Positions 9,745 to 19,785 are shown, numbered from the stretch's first letter. The stretch is 64,000 bases of DNA from Bacteroidaceae bacterium (GCA_017522785.1 JAFWYF010000006.1:1-64000), one strand, 5' to 3'. Translations and numbers: made by a program. Notes: generated by a model not told the origin, from the letters alone.

Positions 9745-10938
9745 TTATTTTAGCTTTGCGAGAGCCTCTTTAATGCGACGAATAGCCTCTATAATATTCT
9801 CATCGCTTGTAGCATAACTCATGCGGAAACATTCGGGTGAGCCGAACGATGCACCACCTACTGTTGCAACATGTGCTTCGGTAAGCAGATACATAGCAAG
9901 GTCGTCACTATTGTTTATTGTATGTTCACCAAAACTCTTTCCATAGAAAGAACTACATTTTGGGAATAGGTAGAATGCACCTTCGGGAACATTAACCTCT
10001 AGACCGGGAATATCTTTTGTAAGGTTAACAATAAGGTCGCGACGACGTTGGAACGCTTGACGCATTCTTTCAACATCCTCTTGACTACCCACGTATGCCT
10101 CCAACGATGCCATCTGAGATACCGAACAAGGTCCGCTGGTATATTGTCCTTGTAATTTATTACATCCTTTTACAATCCATTCTGCTGCTGCCAAATAACC
10201 TATGCGCCATCCGGTCATTGCATATGCTTTTGATACACCATTTACAATTATTACACGGTCGCGAATTTCGGGGAACTGTGCAATACTCTCGTGTTTACCT
10301 ACATAGTTAATGTGCTCATAAATTTCATCGGCAACAACAAAAACTTCGGGATGTTTTACAAGTACATCGGCCAATTCCTTGAGTTCCTCTCTTGTGTAAA
10401 CCGAACCTGTTGGATTCGAAGGAGAACATAATATGAGCATCTTTGTCTTTGGAGTGATAACCGACTCCAATTGTGCACCTGTTATCTTAAAGTTTTGTTC
10501 AATGCCGGCACTTACAATAACGGGAGTACCATCGGCCAATTTAACCATTTCGGGGTAGCTAACCCAGAAAGGAGCCGGTACTATAACCTCGTCTCCGGGG
10601 TTTACCAATGCCATGATAGCATTACAAACAGCCTGTTTTGCACCATTTGAAACAGATATCTGTGCTTCGGTAAATTCGAGTCCGTTTTCGCGTTTTAGTT
10701 TCTCTACAATAGCTTTGCGCAGGGTGGGGTAGCCCGGTACGGGTGAGTAACGCGACCAATTATCGTCAATGGCTTTTTTTGCAGCATCTTTTATATTGTC
10801 GGGTGTATTGAAATCGGGTTCTCCAACACTCATGTTGATAACATCTACTCCCTGTGCTTTCAATTCTTGACTCTTTTGCGACATTGCAAGTGTTGCCGAC
10901 GGTGAAAGTCTGTTAAGGCGGTCTGCTAATTTATTCAT
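9745..10938 (-). CDS. aspC: Class I PLP-dependent aspartate aminotransferase
   Basis: A 397-residue fold-type I aminotransferase, likely interconverting aspartate and oxaloacetate with glutamate and 2-oxoglutarate. The PLP Schiff-base lysine is K237 in VSKAYAMTGWRIGY. Other family signatures are SPSNPTGSVY (about 172-181), ADEIYEHI (about 203-210, Asp and Tyr contact PLP), R245 for the phosphate, and ECFRMSYA near the C-terminus for the substrate carboxylate. Length fits the family. It is the third gene of a minus-strand operon, 26 bp after ribBA, and is followed by a strong terminator. Substrate choice within class I (aspartate or broader) cannot be settled from motifs; I favour aspartate from overall similarity to bacterial subgroup Ib enzymes. 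Confidence 0.85.
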   Translation of the reverse strand: MNKLADRLNRLSPSATLAMSQKSQELKAQGVDVINMSVGEPDFNTPDNIKDAAKKAIDDNWSRYSPVPGYPTLRKAIVEKLKRENGLEFTEAQISVSNGAKQAVCNAIMALVNPGDEVIVPAPFWVSYPEMVKLADGTPVIVSAGIEQNFKITGAQLESVITPKTKMLILCSPSNPTGSVYTREELKELADVLVKHPEVFVVADEIYEHINYVGKHESIAQFPEIRDRVIIVNGVSKAYAMTGWRIGYLAAAEWIVKGCNKLQGQYTSGPCSVSQMASLEAYVGSQEDVERMRQAFQRRRDLIVNLTKDIPGLEVNVPEGAFYLFPKCSSFYGKSFGEHTINNSDDLAMYLLTEAHVATVGGASFGSPECFRMSYATSDENIIEAIRRIKEALAKLK

Positions 10939-10964
10939 AGTCTTATATATTTAGTTAGAGTTTT

Positions 10965-12179
10965 TTATTCTTCAAAATGTAGTGTATGTCCCATACGTTC
11001 GGCTTTTGTGTGCAAATAGCGTGAATTAAAATTATTAGGTTCTATTTCGCAGCCTACAATTTCCACTATTTCCAATCCGTAACTCTCCAAACCAATACGT
11101 TTTACAGGGTTATTGGTTATAAGACGCATTTTATGAACACCAATCTGTCGTAGAATTTCTGCACCTACTCCATAGTCTCTTTCATCGGCTTTGAAACCAA
11201 GGCATAAGTTTGCATCTACAGTGTCCATGCCCTCTTCTTGTAATTTATAGGCTTTCATCTTATTCATGAGACCGATACCGCGTCCCTCTTGATTTAGATA
11301 AACAATAACACCCTTTTCGTCTTTTTCAATTAGTTGCATAGCACGATGTAGTTGTGCTCCACAATCGCAACGTTGTGAACCAAAAATATCTCCGGTCATA
11401 CACGACGAATGTACTCTCACAAGAATAGGTTCGTCCTCTTTCCATTCTCCTTTAATAAGTGCTATATGCTCCAATCCTGTAGATTTCTGCATAAATGGAA
11501 TAAGACGAAAATGACCATGCTCTGTAGGCATGTCCACCTCTTCGCCTCGCTCAACAAGCGATTCCTGACGTAGACGATACTCAATGAGGTCTCTTATAGA
11601 GATAATCTTTAAATTATGCTCTTTTGCAATCTCAATTAGTTGAGGCATTCGTGCCATGCTGCCATCTTCATTCATAATCTCAATCAATGCGGCTGCAGGG
11701 TATAAGCCGGCAAGGCGTGCCATATCAATACCTGCTTCTGTATGTCCGGCGCGACGTAGCACACCTTTGTCTTGCGCATATAGTGGGTTTATGTGTCCGG
11801 GACGAGCAAATGTTTCGGGTGTGCTTGTTGGGTCGGCTAGTGCTTTAATTGTTGCAGCACGGTCATTTGCCGAAACACCGGTAGAACAACCTTCTATTTT
11901 GTCTACAGTAACAGTGAAAGGTGTTCCCAACAGGCTTGTATTTGTGTTCACCTGTGGGTCTAACTGTAATTCCTTACAACGAGATAAAGTAATTGGCGCA
12001 CATAGAACACCTCTTCCGTTTTTCAACATAAAGTTTACCTTCTCGGGTGTAATCTTTTCGGCAGCAATAATAAAATCTCCTTCGTTCTCTCTGTCCTCGT
12101 CATCTACTACTATAATAAATTCTCCTTGACGAAAATCTTCTATAGCGTCTTCTATCGAACTTAATTTGAAATTATCCAT
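10965..12179 (-). CDS. ribBA: Bifunctional DHBP synthase / GTP cyclohydrolase II
   Basis: A 404-residue fusion that catalyses two entry steps of riboflavin synthesis. The N-terminal half makes 3,4-dihydroxy-2-butanone 4-phosphate from ribulose 5-phosphate ([13 protein letters not shown] acidic metal site near residues 25-38; [14 protein letters not shown] later). The C-terminal half is GTP cyclohydrolase II, with the zinc site cysteines in [21 protein letters not shown] and the GTP-binding [13 protein letters not shown]. Both active sites look intact. The start overlaps the end of the LptF/G-type gene by 8 bp, and the aminotransferase gene follows after 26 bp, so the three genes are almost surely co-transcribed. 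No FMN riboswitch was noticed in front of the operon. Confidence 0.95.
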   Translation of the reverse strand: MDNFKLSSIEDAIEDFRQGEFIIVVDDEDRENEGDFIIAAEKITPEKVNFMLKNGRGVLCAPITLSRCKELQLDPQVNTNTSLLGTPFTVTVDKIEGCSTGVSANDRAATIKALADPTSTPETFARPGHINPLYAQDKGVLRRAGHTEAGIDMARLAGLYPAAALIEIMNEDGSMARMPQLIEIAKEHNLKIISIRDLIEYRLRQESLVERGEEVDMPTEHGHFRLIPFMQKSTGLEHIALIKGEWKEDEPILVRVHSSCMTGDIFGSQRCDCGAQLHRAMQLIEKDEKGVIVYLNQEGRGIGLMNKMKAYKLQEEGMDTVDANLCLGFKADERDYGVGAEILRQIGVHKMRLITNNPVKRIGLESYGLEIVEIVGCEIEPNNFNSRYLHTKAERMGHTLHFEE

Positions 12180-14094
12180 GTTTTACTAAATTTTCCTTAA
12201 TCAATACATCCATCAAACTTTTTGATGTCTTTTCTGTTTTTATTAAATCGCGCAATAGTCTGAATCGAAATCTCCATGCGCGTAAATATATTACAATACC
12301 AATAGGAAATATTACCATAGATGCAATATTCAACCATTTGTTTTTTAATGGAGAATAGATGGCTTCGGCCGATATTACAGGATACATATTCAAAAGAATT
12401 ATAACCTTCTTAATTCTGCTGTTGCCCATCTCTTCTATAAGGTTCTCCAGTTCAAAACTAAGTTCTTCGGCTCTATTTTTTTCATATCCACTAAAGAATA
12501 CATGTTTTACCGAAGGGAGTTTTTTTAGTTTATATCTTTTTCTTATAGCATGTGATGCTTCTAGAATATATCCCAGTCTCTGATAGTCTTTTGTATAATC
12601 GGGGTCTTCTATGATAACCTCTTTCAAAGGAACATTTCGTGTCTCTCTTAATCCAAGCAATCTTCTAAAGAACTCTTTATAGGCATCCATGTTCAATATT
12701 GTAGAGTCTTTGTTTGATTGATAAGTCAGAATAATGCCAATGGGAGCAAGAATTAGAGTACTTAGCCAACTTCCTATCCAAACATACCATTCTCCTTCGC
12801 GTGCCATTTTGGAGCCCGATGTGTTGAATATATAGTATAGCACAAATGTTGCCACTGAAATAAGTACGGGATATCCCAAACCGCCTTTACGCACAATAGC
12901 ACCAAGTGGCGCACCTATGAAAAAGAATATTATACAGCCTAGTGCCAAGGTAATCTTCTCCCACCAGAACAGGTGGTGTCTGTTTAAATCCTTGTCTAGT
13001 GAATGCATTATATTTTTCTTAATTTCCAAGTCGGTTTTAAGCTGTTCAATCTTTGTCAGTTCAGCCTTCTTCCACTTTATTTTATCTACCTTCGACGCAG
13101 TATTATATATGCTATCGACATTCAGATGCGCAATATTATCACTTTGTATTCTTGTGGAATCTTCTTCAGTAAATATAGGCTTTATGGTGTATGCATTACG
13201 CATAATAGACCTAAAGTTGTTTCCTCCTATACTATCGTTATACAAAGTTAGAGAGTCAATAGATTCCGATAGTTGTATCATGTTTTTGCTTGCAGCCTGT
13301 CCGTTCAGGAACGAGCCATCCTGCATGTTAAAACCACCATCAAACTCAATAGCAACAACCTTTTCGCGATATGTCTCACGACGGTAGGGCATGTTCTTTT
13401 TGTCTATGTTCTTTGTTGGCAGGTTCTCAAAAAGTTCACCACTGTATAGTTTTATCATCAGATGTTGCTGGTCGGCAGTGCTTTCTATCTTACCGGAATC
13501 GGCAACAAGAATTCTTGCATTTTCGAAACCGTTTGACAAATCATATATCATGACATTGTATAATATTCCGGTCTCTTTATTCTTCTCTTTTACAAACAGA
13601 TTATATCCCTCAATTTTGTCATAGAAAACACCTTCGGGTATTTCAACTTCGGGCGATGTCTGTTTAATGGAGTATAATATTGTGTATAATTTAACTTGTG
13701 CCTGTGGAACTACAACATTCTGAAAATAGAATGATACAAAACCAAGTAGAACACACTCTACAGCAATTGGAGCCATTATTCTAAGAAGCGGAATTCCAGC
13801 AGCCTTCATAGCCAATAACTCCAAACGTTCTCCAAAGTTTCCGAACGTCATGAGTGCAGCAAGTAATATAGCTAGTGGAAGTGCTTGTCCAACAAGAGTT
13901 AGTGAACCTAAATAGAAAAATTGAGCAAGAATGGTTATATCTAGTCCTTTGCCCACAAATTCATCAACTTGTCTCCATAACAATTGCATTATGAAGATGA
14001 ACAAACATATAAAAAATGTACCCAATAAGAGTTGAGTAAAACTCTTAATGATAAATAAATCAAGTTTCTTTATATGAAAATTCGGTAGTCGCAT
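12172..14094 (-). CDS. LptF/LptG family LPS export permease
   Basis: A 640-residue inner-membrane permease of the YjgP/YjgQ (LptF/LptG) family, which with LptB extracts LPS and passes it to the periplasmic bridge. There are N-terminal membrane segments (about 12-40, 55-85, 100-125), then a long soluble region with the beta-jellyroll (about 135-250) and a helical insert, and further membrane segments (about 375-460). A C-terminal cytoplasmic-looking region ends in another hydrophobic segment near 590-610. It is longer than the roughly 360-residue proteobacterial proteins; such long forms occur in Bacteroidetes. It is the first gene of the operon with ribBA (8-bp overlap) and the aminotransferase, behind a promoter at 14176-14205. 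Whether it fills the LptF or LptG slot cannot be told here. Confidence 0.85.
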   Translation of the reverse strand: MRLPNFHIKKLDLFIIKSFTQLLLGTFFICLFIFIMQLLWRQVDEFVGKGLDITILAQFFYLGSLTLVGQALPLAILLAALMTFGNFGERLELLAMKAAGIPLLRIMAPIAVECVLLGFVSFYFQNVVVPQAQVKLYTILYSIKQTSPEVEIPEGVFYDKIEGYNLFVKEKNKETGILYNVMIYDLSNGFENARILVADSGKIESTADQQHLMIKLYSGELFENLPTKNIDKKNMPYRRETYREKVVAIEFDGGFNMQDGSFLNGQAASKNMIQLSESIDSLTLYNDSIGGNNFRSIMRNAYTIKPIFTEEDSTRIQSDNIAHLNVDSIYNTASKVDKIKWKKAELTKIEQLKTDLEIKKNIMHSLDKDLNRHHLFWWEKITLALGCIIFFFIGAPLGAIVRKGGLGYPVLISVATFVLYYIFNTSGSKMAREGEWYVWIGSWLSTLILAPIGIILTYQSNKDSTILNMDAYKEFFRRLLGLRETRNVPLKEVIIEDPDYTKDYQRLGYILEASHAIRKRYKLKKLPSVKHVFFSGYEKNRAEELSFELENLIEEMGNSRIKKVIILLNMYPVISAEAIYSPLKNKWLNIASMVIFPIGIVIYLRAWRFRFRLLRDLIKTEKTSKSLMDVLIKENLVKHG

Positions 14095-14175
14095 AGATAC
14101 TAAAAGTATCTTTTATTGTATTGTTTATATCCTTTTACTTTATATACGATAGGTTGTTGTTCGCATATATTTTTG

Positions 14176-14205
14176 CAAAGTTAGCACAAAATACCTTATT
14201 CCAAA
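14176..14205 (-). promoter_or_regulatory. Promoter of the lptF/G-ribBA-aspC operon
   Basis: On the minus strand TTTG (14202-14205) is followed after 18 nt by TAACTTTG (14176-14183), matching the Bacteroidetes primary-sigma consensus. The predicted start of transcription is near 14170, giving a leader of about 75 nt before the ATG at 14094. Confidence 0.75.
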
Positions 14206-14232
14206 TAATTGTGTAGAGTTATTTTTACAACG

Positions 14233-14613
14233 TTACATACCCGATTGTCGTTTCAGGTGCTCAATTTGAGAGTCCCACAAATCTCTTTGGTCATCTGTTT
14301 CACCTGTTTCTGCAAAATCGGTAATCTCTAATGTGTGTTCGCGAGTCATTTCGTTAAACAAAATTCTCATCTCGAAGTAAGTTTGCTGGTTTTCATCGTC
14401 CCATCTTAGACGAACATATAATCCGTTTCTCTGTGCTATAAGTGTTGCAGTTCTACTTTCTGTCTTTCCCCAATAGAAAGTGAATGTTTTTCCTGTTGTT
14501 TCAACTCTGTCGGCAAACCAACTCGAAAGTCCCGGAGCAGTGCCAATATAACGCCATATCATGCTTGCACTACCTTTTAAGGGATATTCAATTTGAATTT
14601 TTTCCTTTTTCAT
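14233..14613 (-). CDS. START-like (SRPBCC) domain protein
   Basis: A 126-residue cytosolic protein of the START/AHSA1-like fold, with no signal peptide or membrane segment. Typical features are the opening strand IQIEYPLKGSASMIWRYIG, then PGLSSWFADRVE, FTFYWGKTESRTATL, the basic/aromatic strand YVRLRWDDE, and a closing helix (DLWDSQIEHLKRQSGM). Small proteins of this kind are widespread in Bacteroidetes and often sit beside the LptF/G-type gene, as here (138 bp upstream of it on the same strand). The ligand and role are unknown; hydrophobic-ligand binding is known for the fold only. Confidence 0.75.
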   Translation of the reverse strand: MKKEKIQIEYPLKGSASMIWRYIGTAPGLSSWFADRVETTGKTFTFYWGKTESRTATLIAQRNGLYVRLRWDDENQQTYFEMRILFNEMTREHTLEITDFAETGETDDQRDLWDSQIEHLKRQSGM

Positions 14614-14870
14614 ACTTTGAATCTGTTAAAACACCACTCACTCTTTCTTCTTTTTTAAAGATAAATTATCGAGGGGTTGAAATTTATACAGTCGCAAGAT
14701 AATCAATAATATTCATAAAAGCAATTTTTACTTCCATTTTGTTTTGTTAAATTCTGTATAATGAACAAATCAGGCGTTGTTTGTCTTTCATTTTATTACT
14801 CTTGTTTTTCGGTTTTTTGTAGCCTAAAACCCCAATTATTTAGTTTTTTTTATGAAAAGAGCAGAAAAAG
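14614..14870. other. Intergenic region before the tRNA promoter, no gene seen
   Basis: The region between the START-like gene (minus) and the tRNA-Met promoter (plus) is AT-rich. I see no reading frame with coding character, no RNA gene and no strong hairpin. The promoter of the START-like gene should be in its left part, but only a poor -7-like TATCTTTA was seen there. Confidence 0.5.
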
Positions 14871-14902
14871 TTTGTGATTATAAAATTATTACCGTATATT
14901 TG
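14871..14902 (+). promoter_or_regulatory. Promoter of tRNA-Met
   Basis: TTTG (14871-14874), a 20-nt spacer and TATATTTG (14895-14902) match the Bacteroidetes -33/-7 consensus exactly. The tRNA begins 18 nt after the -7 box, which fits a short processed 5' leader. Confidence 0.88.
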
Positions 14903-14919
14903 CACCGCAAAAATGCGAT

Positions 14920-14993
14920 GGCGAGATAGCTCAGCTGGTTAGAGCGTCGGATTCATAATCCGGAGGTCGTGGGATCGTGACCCACTCTCGCTA
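14920..14993 (+). tRNA. tRNA-Met (CAT), elongator type
   Basis: The cloverleaf folds completely. The acceptor is GGCGAGA/TCTCGCT with a G1-T72 wobble pair, the D-arm is GCTC/GAGC, the anticodon stem TCGGA/TCCGG carries loop TTCATAA (anticodon CAT at 14954-14956), and the T-stem is GTGGG/CCCAC. The discriminator is A14993 and CCA is not encoded. The anticodon stem lacks the three G-C pairs of initiator tRNA, and G1-T72 is not the initiator mismatch, so elongator Met is favoured; a lysidine-modified Ile2 tRNA is less likely. The T-loop reads ATCGTGA, so the usual T54 and A58 are replaced by A and T. Confidence 0.93.
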
Positions 14994-14994
14994 C

Positions 14995-15027
14995 AAAAAA
15001 AAGGACTACCAAAATAGTCCTTTTTTT
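14995..15027. terminator. Terminator after tRNA-Met, shared with the fimbrial operon end
   Basis: The inverted repeat AAGGACTA / TAGTCCTT has a 6-nt loop (CCAAAA) and is flanked by runs of A and T. It begins directly after the tRNA and can also serve the convergent fimbrial operon, whose last stop is at 15096. Confidence 0.85.
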
Positions 15028-15095
15028 GTATTGTTTTTATTAGCAGTGGCTAATAATAATATCTATTGTATTGCACCTTCAATGTGGTAATAAAT

Positions 15096-18000
15096 TTATG
15101 GTTGCCAGTCTTTTACAAAACGAATGTACTGTGTAGCATTGTTTCCTAGAGTTACTCTGTCGTAATATATAGACCAAGAGTAAAAGTGTTCATTATTTAC
15201 GTAATCATATCGATTTCCGTGGTAACCAAAAGAGTAGTAATTGCTAACTAGTGTTCCTTTATTGCTGTCCCACCATGTACCGTTTTTGCAGTATAGGTGC
15301 ATAATGACTCCTTCTCTTAGATTTGGTACACGATATCCTGCCGGCGAAGGAGAACCTCCGCTTTCCAATTCGGCTTTTAATACGTTGTAAGATGGGTTTG
15401 TATTAGTGTATTGTTCTAGAGTACCTGTCTCAAAACCATCGTATACACGTGCCAGAGAACTGTATTCGTCATCGGGAACAAGTTCGTGTGTTGTGTAGTA
15501 AGCACGAAGCGATTCTTTGTTCATGTTACGCAGGTCAAATCTGTAAACAGAATTTTTGGTTATTGTTCCTGTTGGGTATTCAACGTTCACAAGCAGGTCT
15601 TTGGGGTAGTTCTCACCTCCAAAACAAATATTGGTGGCTGTTGCAGGGGGTAATCCCAGATTTCTTACACAACGCACCGGAGAATATCCCGGTTTGCTCC
15701 AATGTACTTGATACTCTCCTGTCGATGCTCCTTCTTCGGCCCATACAATAGTAGGAACATTGCCTGCAGTTTGCAACCATGCTGTGCTACTTACAACATG
15801 CAATCGCCATGGATATACACCATTGAACACTCCACCACTCACCGGTGTGTTAGGCTCTCTGCTTGCTTCTATAGGATATAATTGTGCATCTGTACTCAAT
15901 CCTTGGTCTCCAATAAAAAGTCCACAAAGTTGGTCGAGTGAAGCAATATACCAACGTAGTTCTTCGGGGTCTATAATTCCATCACCATCCAAGTCGCGGT
16001 TGCGTAGCAATGTTGAATATAGTCCCGAAACATATTCATCTTTTAATTTTATATCATTTTCTGTATAATCAATGAATGTATCCCATCGCAAATTTCTATT
16101 TACCGATTTATTATCACCTGTTCCACTAACAATATTTAACAAGCATGCTGTGTTGTAAAGGCCATCGGTTAGCGATGTATTCTCCGATGTGTAATTAGGC
16201 TTGTGCGAATCACTAAGATTACCTAACCGTTCGTCGGGGTGGTAAAACCATGCTAAATTCTTTGTTTCATCACTTGTTTCGCATCCCCATGCTTCTTTAA
16301 GGTCTGTACGCTCCAAGCTAATATTAAACGGTGTTTGTATTGAGCGTTGTCTTATAGTAAGAATACTTCCTGTAACAGAACTATCATCATCGGCACTACG
16401 GTTATTTTTGCACAGAATGTGCATTAAGCGATTGGGTTGGTTTACAAATTTTTTCCATAAAACATCGGGGTCATTGGGGTTCATGGGATTTTCATAGTAA
16501 TAGAATTCATTTACAAAAATAGTAAACTTCATCTCTCCATTTTCATCAAATTTATTCTCTTTGCTCTCTCTCCATGCTAAAACTTCGTTTCTAACAGTGT
16601 TAAGCATCTCAATAACTGTCATAAGTTTGCTTCTATCTGCAGGGTAGTGCATGTTTTGATTGGAATATACGTTGCGACCAATAACTTTGTCATTAATCAT
16701 AAACTCAACCCATTTATAGTCTAGGTCGTTATATATCTCCTTACCCGATTCATCTTTCATAGGAATACCCTCTCTACCAAATGGTGTACGTACATACCAT
16801 GTCATGTTGTCGGTGTCTATATCTTTTGCACGAATAGTATACACTCGTTGGCCGTAATGTGCATCAAAGGTATATATATCTTCTTCGGCCTCATACAAAT
16901 GTCCCATTCCACCGGGTTGTTCTTCTGTTATACCAATTTGGTCGTCGTTCGATGTATCAACCTCAATTTCTATGTTCTCAACTCCTTTAATGTTTATGGT
17001 GTATTTGTAGTGCGTGTTGCGAACTATATCGTAGTTATCTTTGTCTTTGGCAAAGTCTCCTAAATGAATATAATATGTTACGTCGGCAATCAAATGTTGC
17101 TCACTTGTAGAACCGGGGTCTACAACCATATCTAGTTCACCTTTAATTATCAAGTATGTTGCCATCTCCGGAGCATATTCCCACATTCCGTTTTCGTTGT
17201 TATATTTGCCATAATTGGCATCGTTTGGATTCTCGAGATATTTGTTTCTTCGGTCTCTGTTATGATAATTACCATCAACACTCTTTTTTATCTTGTCGGA
17301 GCATTTGTTTTCCAATGTATAAAAAGAAAATCCATGTAAGACACCTCCTGTTGCTTTTCCGTCTACAACCTCATTTTCTGTTGTTTCAAAGTTTCTAGGA
17401 CTTAGATTAAAATATGAATCTTCTATCATCTCCAATGGTGTGTCATTTGGTATCAGATGTGAACTTTTTGGTAGGTTTATAACTTGCCACGATTTAGGTG
17501 TGAATTCTTCTACCTTTTGATTATTGCTTTCTTCATTTGGGTTTACACGTACATTTACCTCTACTTTAGCATCGAGTCTGTGTAGTATAATCTTTTCATT
17601 TGGAATAGTAATAACTCCCTCACTTGATATGCTGACATTGTTTTGGCTGCCTGTCATCATAAAATATCCGGCATTTCTGTCGGGAATTTCTTGATTTAAC
17701 GAAACAATCAATTTAGTAAGGTCTGCTTTTGTACGCACTAACCCCAAACGCTCTTTAGAGATGTTCATAAAGTCGAGGTCGATATTTGCAATGAGTATAA
17801 TCTCTGCAAAACCCGATACAGATGGAATACACATGTGTAGTGTTCCTGTTGTTTGTCCGTTTGTGTCGTCCGAGATATGATTATTAACGCTCCAATACTC
17901 TTTGTTGTTTGAGTCGTTCAAGTTTGATTCGTCGAAGTAGTGGCCATAAATCTTTTCTCCATTGGCAAAAACAAATGCATATACATTACGTACCATAGAT

Positions 18001-18188
18001 TCATAGTGTAAATCGTATGTCGTACGTGTTCTTATGTTTATCTTTTTATTGTTTGACGTACCGAAATCGAGCACAGCATAGACATTGTCGCCAATAATAC
18101 TTTGTTGCATTAAATCGTTTTCGCTACATCCATTAAGTAAAAGAAAACTTAACAAAATATATATCCCCTTTGTTATCCAATGTTTCAT
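15096..18188 (-). CDS. Large fimbrial tip-type lipoprotein (DUF4906-like)
   Basis: A 1030-residue lipoprotein (lipobox LLLNGC, Cys21), last and largest gene of the fimbrial operon. It has an N-terminal fimbrillin-like region, a possible maturation arginine (NIRTRTTYD), a middle beta-rich region and an EF-hand-like loop DLDGDGIIDPEELRWYI near residues 727-742. The C-terminal part contains AGYRVPNLREGVIMHL and aromatic, glycine-rich strands. This architecture resembles the long DUF4906-type proteins that end many Bacteroidales Mfa/FimA-like clusters and are thought to be accessory or tip proteins. It follows the ricin-containing subunit gene by 43 bp. Tip location and adhesion are inferred from cluster position and size. 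Confidence 0.7.
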   Translation of the reverse strand: MKHWITKGIYILLSFLLLNGCSENDLMQQSIIGDNVYAVLDFGTSNNKKINIRTRTTYDLHYESMVRNVYAFVFANGEKIYGHYFDESNLNDSNNKEYWSVNNHISDDTNGQTTGTLHMCIPSVSGFAEIILIANIDLDFMNISKERLGLVRTKADLTKLIVSLNQEIPDRNAGYFMMTGSQNNVSISSEGVITIPNEKIILHRLDAKVEVNVRVNPNEESNNQKVEEFTPKSWQVINLPKSSHLIPNDTPLEMIEDSYFNLSPRNFETTENEVVDGKATGGVLHGFSFYTLENKCSDKIKKSVDGNYHNRDRRNKYLENPNDANYGKYNNENGMWEYAPEMATYLIIKGELDMVVDPGSTSEQHLIADVTYYIHLGDFAKDKDNYDIVRNTHYKYTINIKGVENIEIEVDTSNDDQIGITEEQPGGMGHLYEAEEDIYTFDAHYGQRVYTIRAKDIDTDNMTWYVRTPFGREGIPMKDESGKEIYNDLDYKWVEFMINDKVIGRNVYSNQNMHYPADRSKLMTVIEMLNTVRNEVLAWRESKENKFDENGEMKFTIFVNEFYYYENPMNPNDPDVLWKKFVNQPNRLMHILCKNNRSADDDSSVTGSILTIRQRSIQTPFNISLERTDLKEAWGCETSDETKNLAWFYHPDERLGNLSDSHKPNYTSENTSLTDGLYNTACLLNIVSGTGDNKSVNRNLRWDTFIDYTENDIKLKDEYVSGLYSTLLRNRDLDGDGIIDPEELRWYIASLDQLCGLFIGDQGLSTDAQLYPIEASREPNTPVSGGVFNGVYPWRLHVVSSTAWLQTAGNVPTIVWAEEGASTGEYQVHWSKPGYSPVRCVRNLGLPPATATNICFGGENYPKDLLVNVEYPTGTITKNSVYRFDLRNMNKESLRAYYTTHELVPDDEYSSLARVYDGFETGTLEQYTNTNPSYNVLKAELESGGSPSPAGYRVPNLREGVIMHLYCKNGTWWDSNKGTLVSNYYSFGYHGNRYDYVNNEHFYSWSIYYDRVTLGNNATQYIRFVKDWQP

Positions 18189-18231
18189 TATATCTTTTGT
18201 TTAAGAATTTGTTCTAAAAAATATCTTCTTT

Positions 18232-19785
18232 TTAATCAAACGTTATATCTCCTTCTATTTTTTCCCAATTGGAAACTTCAAATTCTATATCGCCACTCTT
18301 TTCATTATAACTTACGTTTATTAATATGTCTATGAAATCGTTACGATGAATAGCTGTAATAGGTTGTGCCTCTCCCGAATTTTTATCTATTATGTTAATG
18401 GGGATAGTTTCGCTGTGTGTAATGTCTGAACTAATAGTATGCTTTTCTACCTTGTAAAGATAAAAGTTGTTACGTCTTTGTCTGCTACTCGATGTAGAGT
18501 TGTTTCCGTATACTGTTGAACCGTTTACAGCTAAATAATAGTTACTACCATAATTACTTTTGAAACGTATATTATTACTATATGTACTTGCTGTATAATA
18601 ATCGTAATATCCGGGAGATACTGTTAATGGTACTCTGCTGGAATTTGTTTGTGAACTTTGCATGAAATAGCCTGTTGCTCCCATAGATTCAATGGTGTAT
18701 TGGTTCGATGCAGTGCGGTTAAATTTCCATACGTAATCATGGTTTAAATCGCCATTAGAAAGGTATGAATCTCCCGATGCAACATATCCATTGCCGGCAT
18801 AAAGATATTTTCTTGCGTTTGCATTATAGATTATGTACATGCAACCATCCTCAATGTTACTTGAATTTGTTATAGCACTACTATTTACTATATAAGTATC
18901 TTCTTCAGCTCCTTCGTATTTTATACCGAGTCTATAATTGTAGTTACCACCTTGACTTTCCAGTATGTAGCTGTCGAAAATTGTCGATTCACTAACATTC
19001 CCGTTTTCATCTAGCTTCGATATAATATGATTCTCTACGAATGGTGTAATAGCGTCGTTTGAGGTTGTTACCGGAGAAACGTTCGCCGTTCCACCTTCTG
19101 TAAATATATCGACATTCTGTTGTGTGAAATTCTGTGCAAAACTGAGGCTTGTAACATACAAGTTATTTAGTGAGCTTTGGTTACGTACATTTATGCGTAA
19201 CCTTGCATAGGTCCTTAGTAACTCGCCATGAATGTAATTTGCTCCGGGTGTTAATTGTATCTCTTTGCTAAAAGTCAAAGGATAGGGCGTTTCTCTATTG
19301 CATATATTGTCTGTCGATGCAGAAACTCTTAATCCGCTGTTTACATTTTCGTCGTTTACGTCGGCTAATTTCCCCTCTAAATTATCATAATTGCCATAGT
19401 TTGCAACGGCATATAATTTATATGTTTTGCTATAGTCTAGGTTTATAAAACTTATAGTTGCTTCACTATTATTGTTTGTAAATCGTGTGTCGTTGTTTTC
19501 TAAGATGGTAGAGGATACAATATTGTCTCCGTTTAGGAGAAAAACAGCGAGACGATATATTTTCTGTCCATCAATATATATTTCTTCTTCGCTAACAATG
19601 CCGTCATCATTAAGGTCTTCCATACCTCTGGTCGTAACACCTATCTTAGCATTATTAATGGTTACATGAAGCGATGCCGAACCTTGGTTTGTGGAGTAGT
19701 CGCTGTTCTGGCATCCCATACAAAAATATAAGCAGTATAGTGATAACAGTAGGTTTTGCAGTATATAATATATTCTCGTTTGCAT
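18232..19785 (-). CDS. Fimbrillin-family lipoprotein with ricin-like insert
   Basis: A 517-residue lipoprotein (lipobox FCMGC, Cys25). Residues about 36-300 look like a FimA/Mfa-type two-domain fimbrial subunit, with strands such as ASLHVTINNAKIG, a possible protease maturation site TTRG (51-54) and an EF-hand-like loop DLNDDGIVSEEEI (57-69). Residues about 309-447 break this fold with a ricin/beta-trefoil-like module (GCMYIIYNANARKYLYAG, DYVWKFN, QYTIESMGATGYFMQ, YLAVNGSTVYG). The fimbrillin ending EFEVSNWEKIEGDITF then returns. A similar ricin-like pattern is seen in the sialidase at 751-5427. It lies 23 bp downstream of a fimbrillin gene and 43 bp upstream of the tip-type gene. Glycan binding is inferred from the fold only. 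Confidence 0.68.
   Translation of the reverse strand: MQTRIYYILQNLLLSLYCLYFCMGCQNSDYSTNQGSASLHVTINNAKIGVTTRGMEDLNDDGIVSEEEIYIDGQKIYRLAVFLLNGDNIVSSTILENNDTRFTNNNSEATISFINLDYSKTYKLYAVANYGNYDNLEGKLADVNDENVNSGLRVSASTDNICNRETPYPLTFSKEIQLTPGANYIHGELLRTYARLRINVRNQSSLNNLYVTSLSFAQNFTQQNVDIFTEGGTANVSPVTTSNDAITPFVENHIISKLDENGNVSESTIFDSYILESQGGNYNYRLGIKYEGAEEDTYIVNSSAITNSSNIEDGCMYIIYNANARKYLYAGNGYVASGDSYLSNGDLNHDYVWKFNRTASNQYTIESMGATGYFMQSSQTNSSRVPLTVSPGYYDYYTASTYSNNIRFKSNYGSNYYLAVNGSTVYGNNSTSSSRQRRNNFYLYKVEKHTISSDITHSETIPINIIDKNSGEAQPITAIHRNDFIDILINVSYNEKSGDIEFEVSNWEKIEGDITFD

Noticed and set aside
11656-12129. Plus-strand frame of 157 residues opposite ribBA
   Set aside because: The ribBA motifs on the minus strand are complete; the opposite frame is low-complexity and without homology cues.
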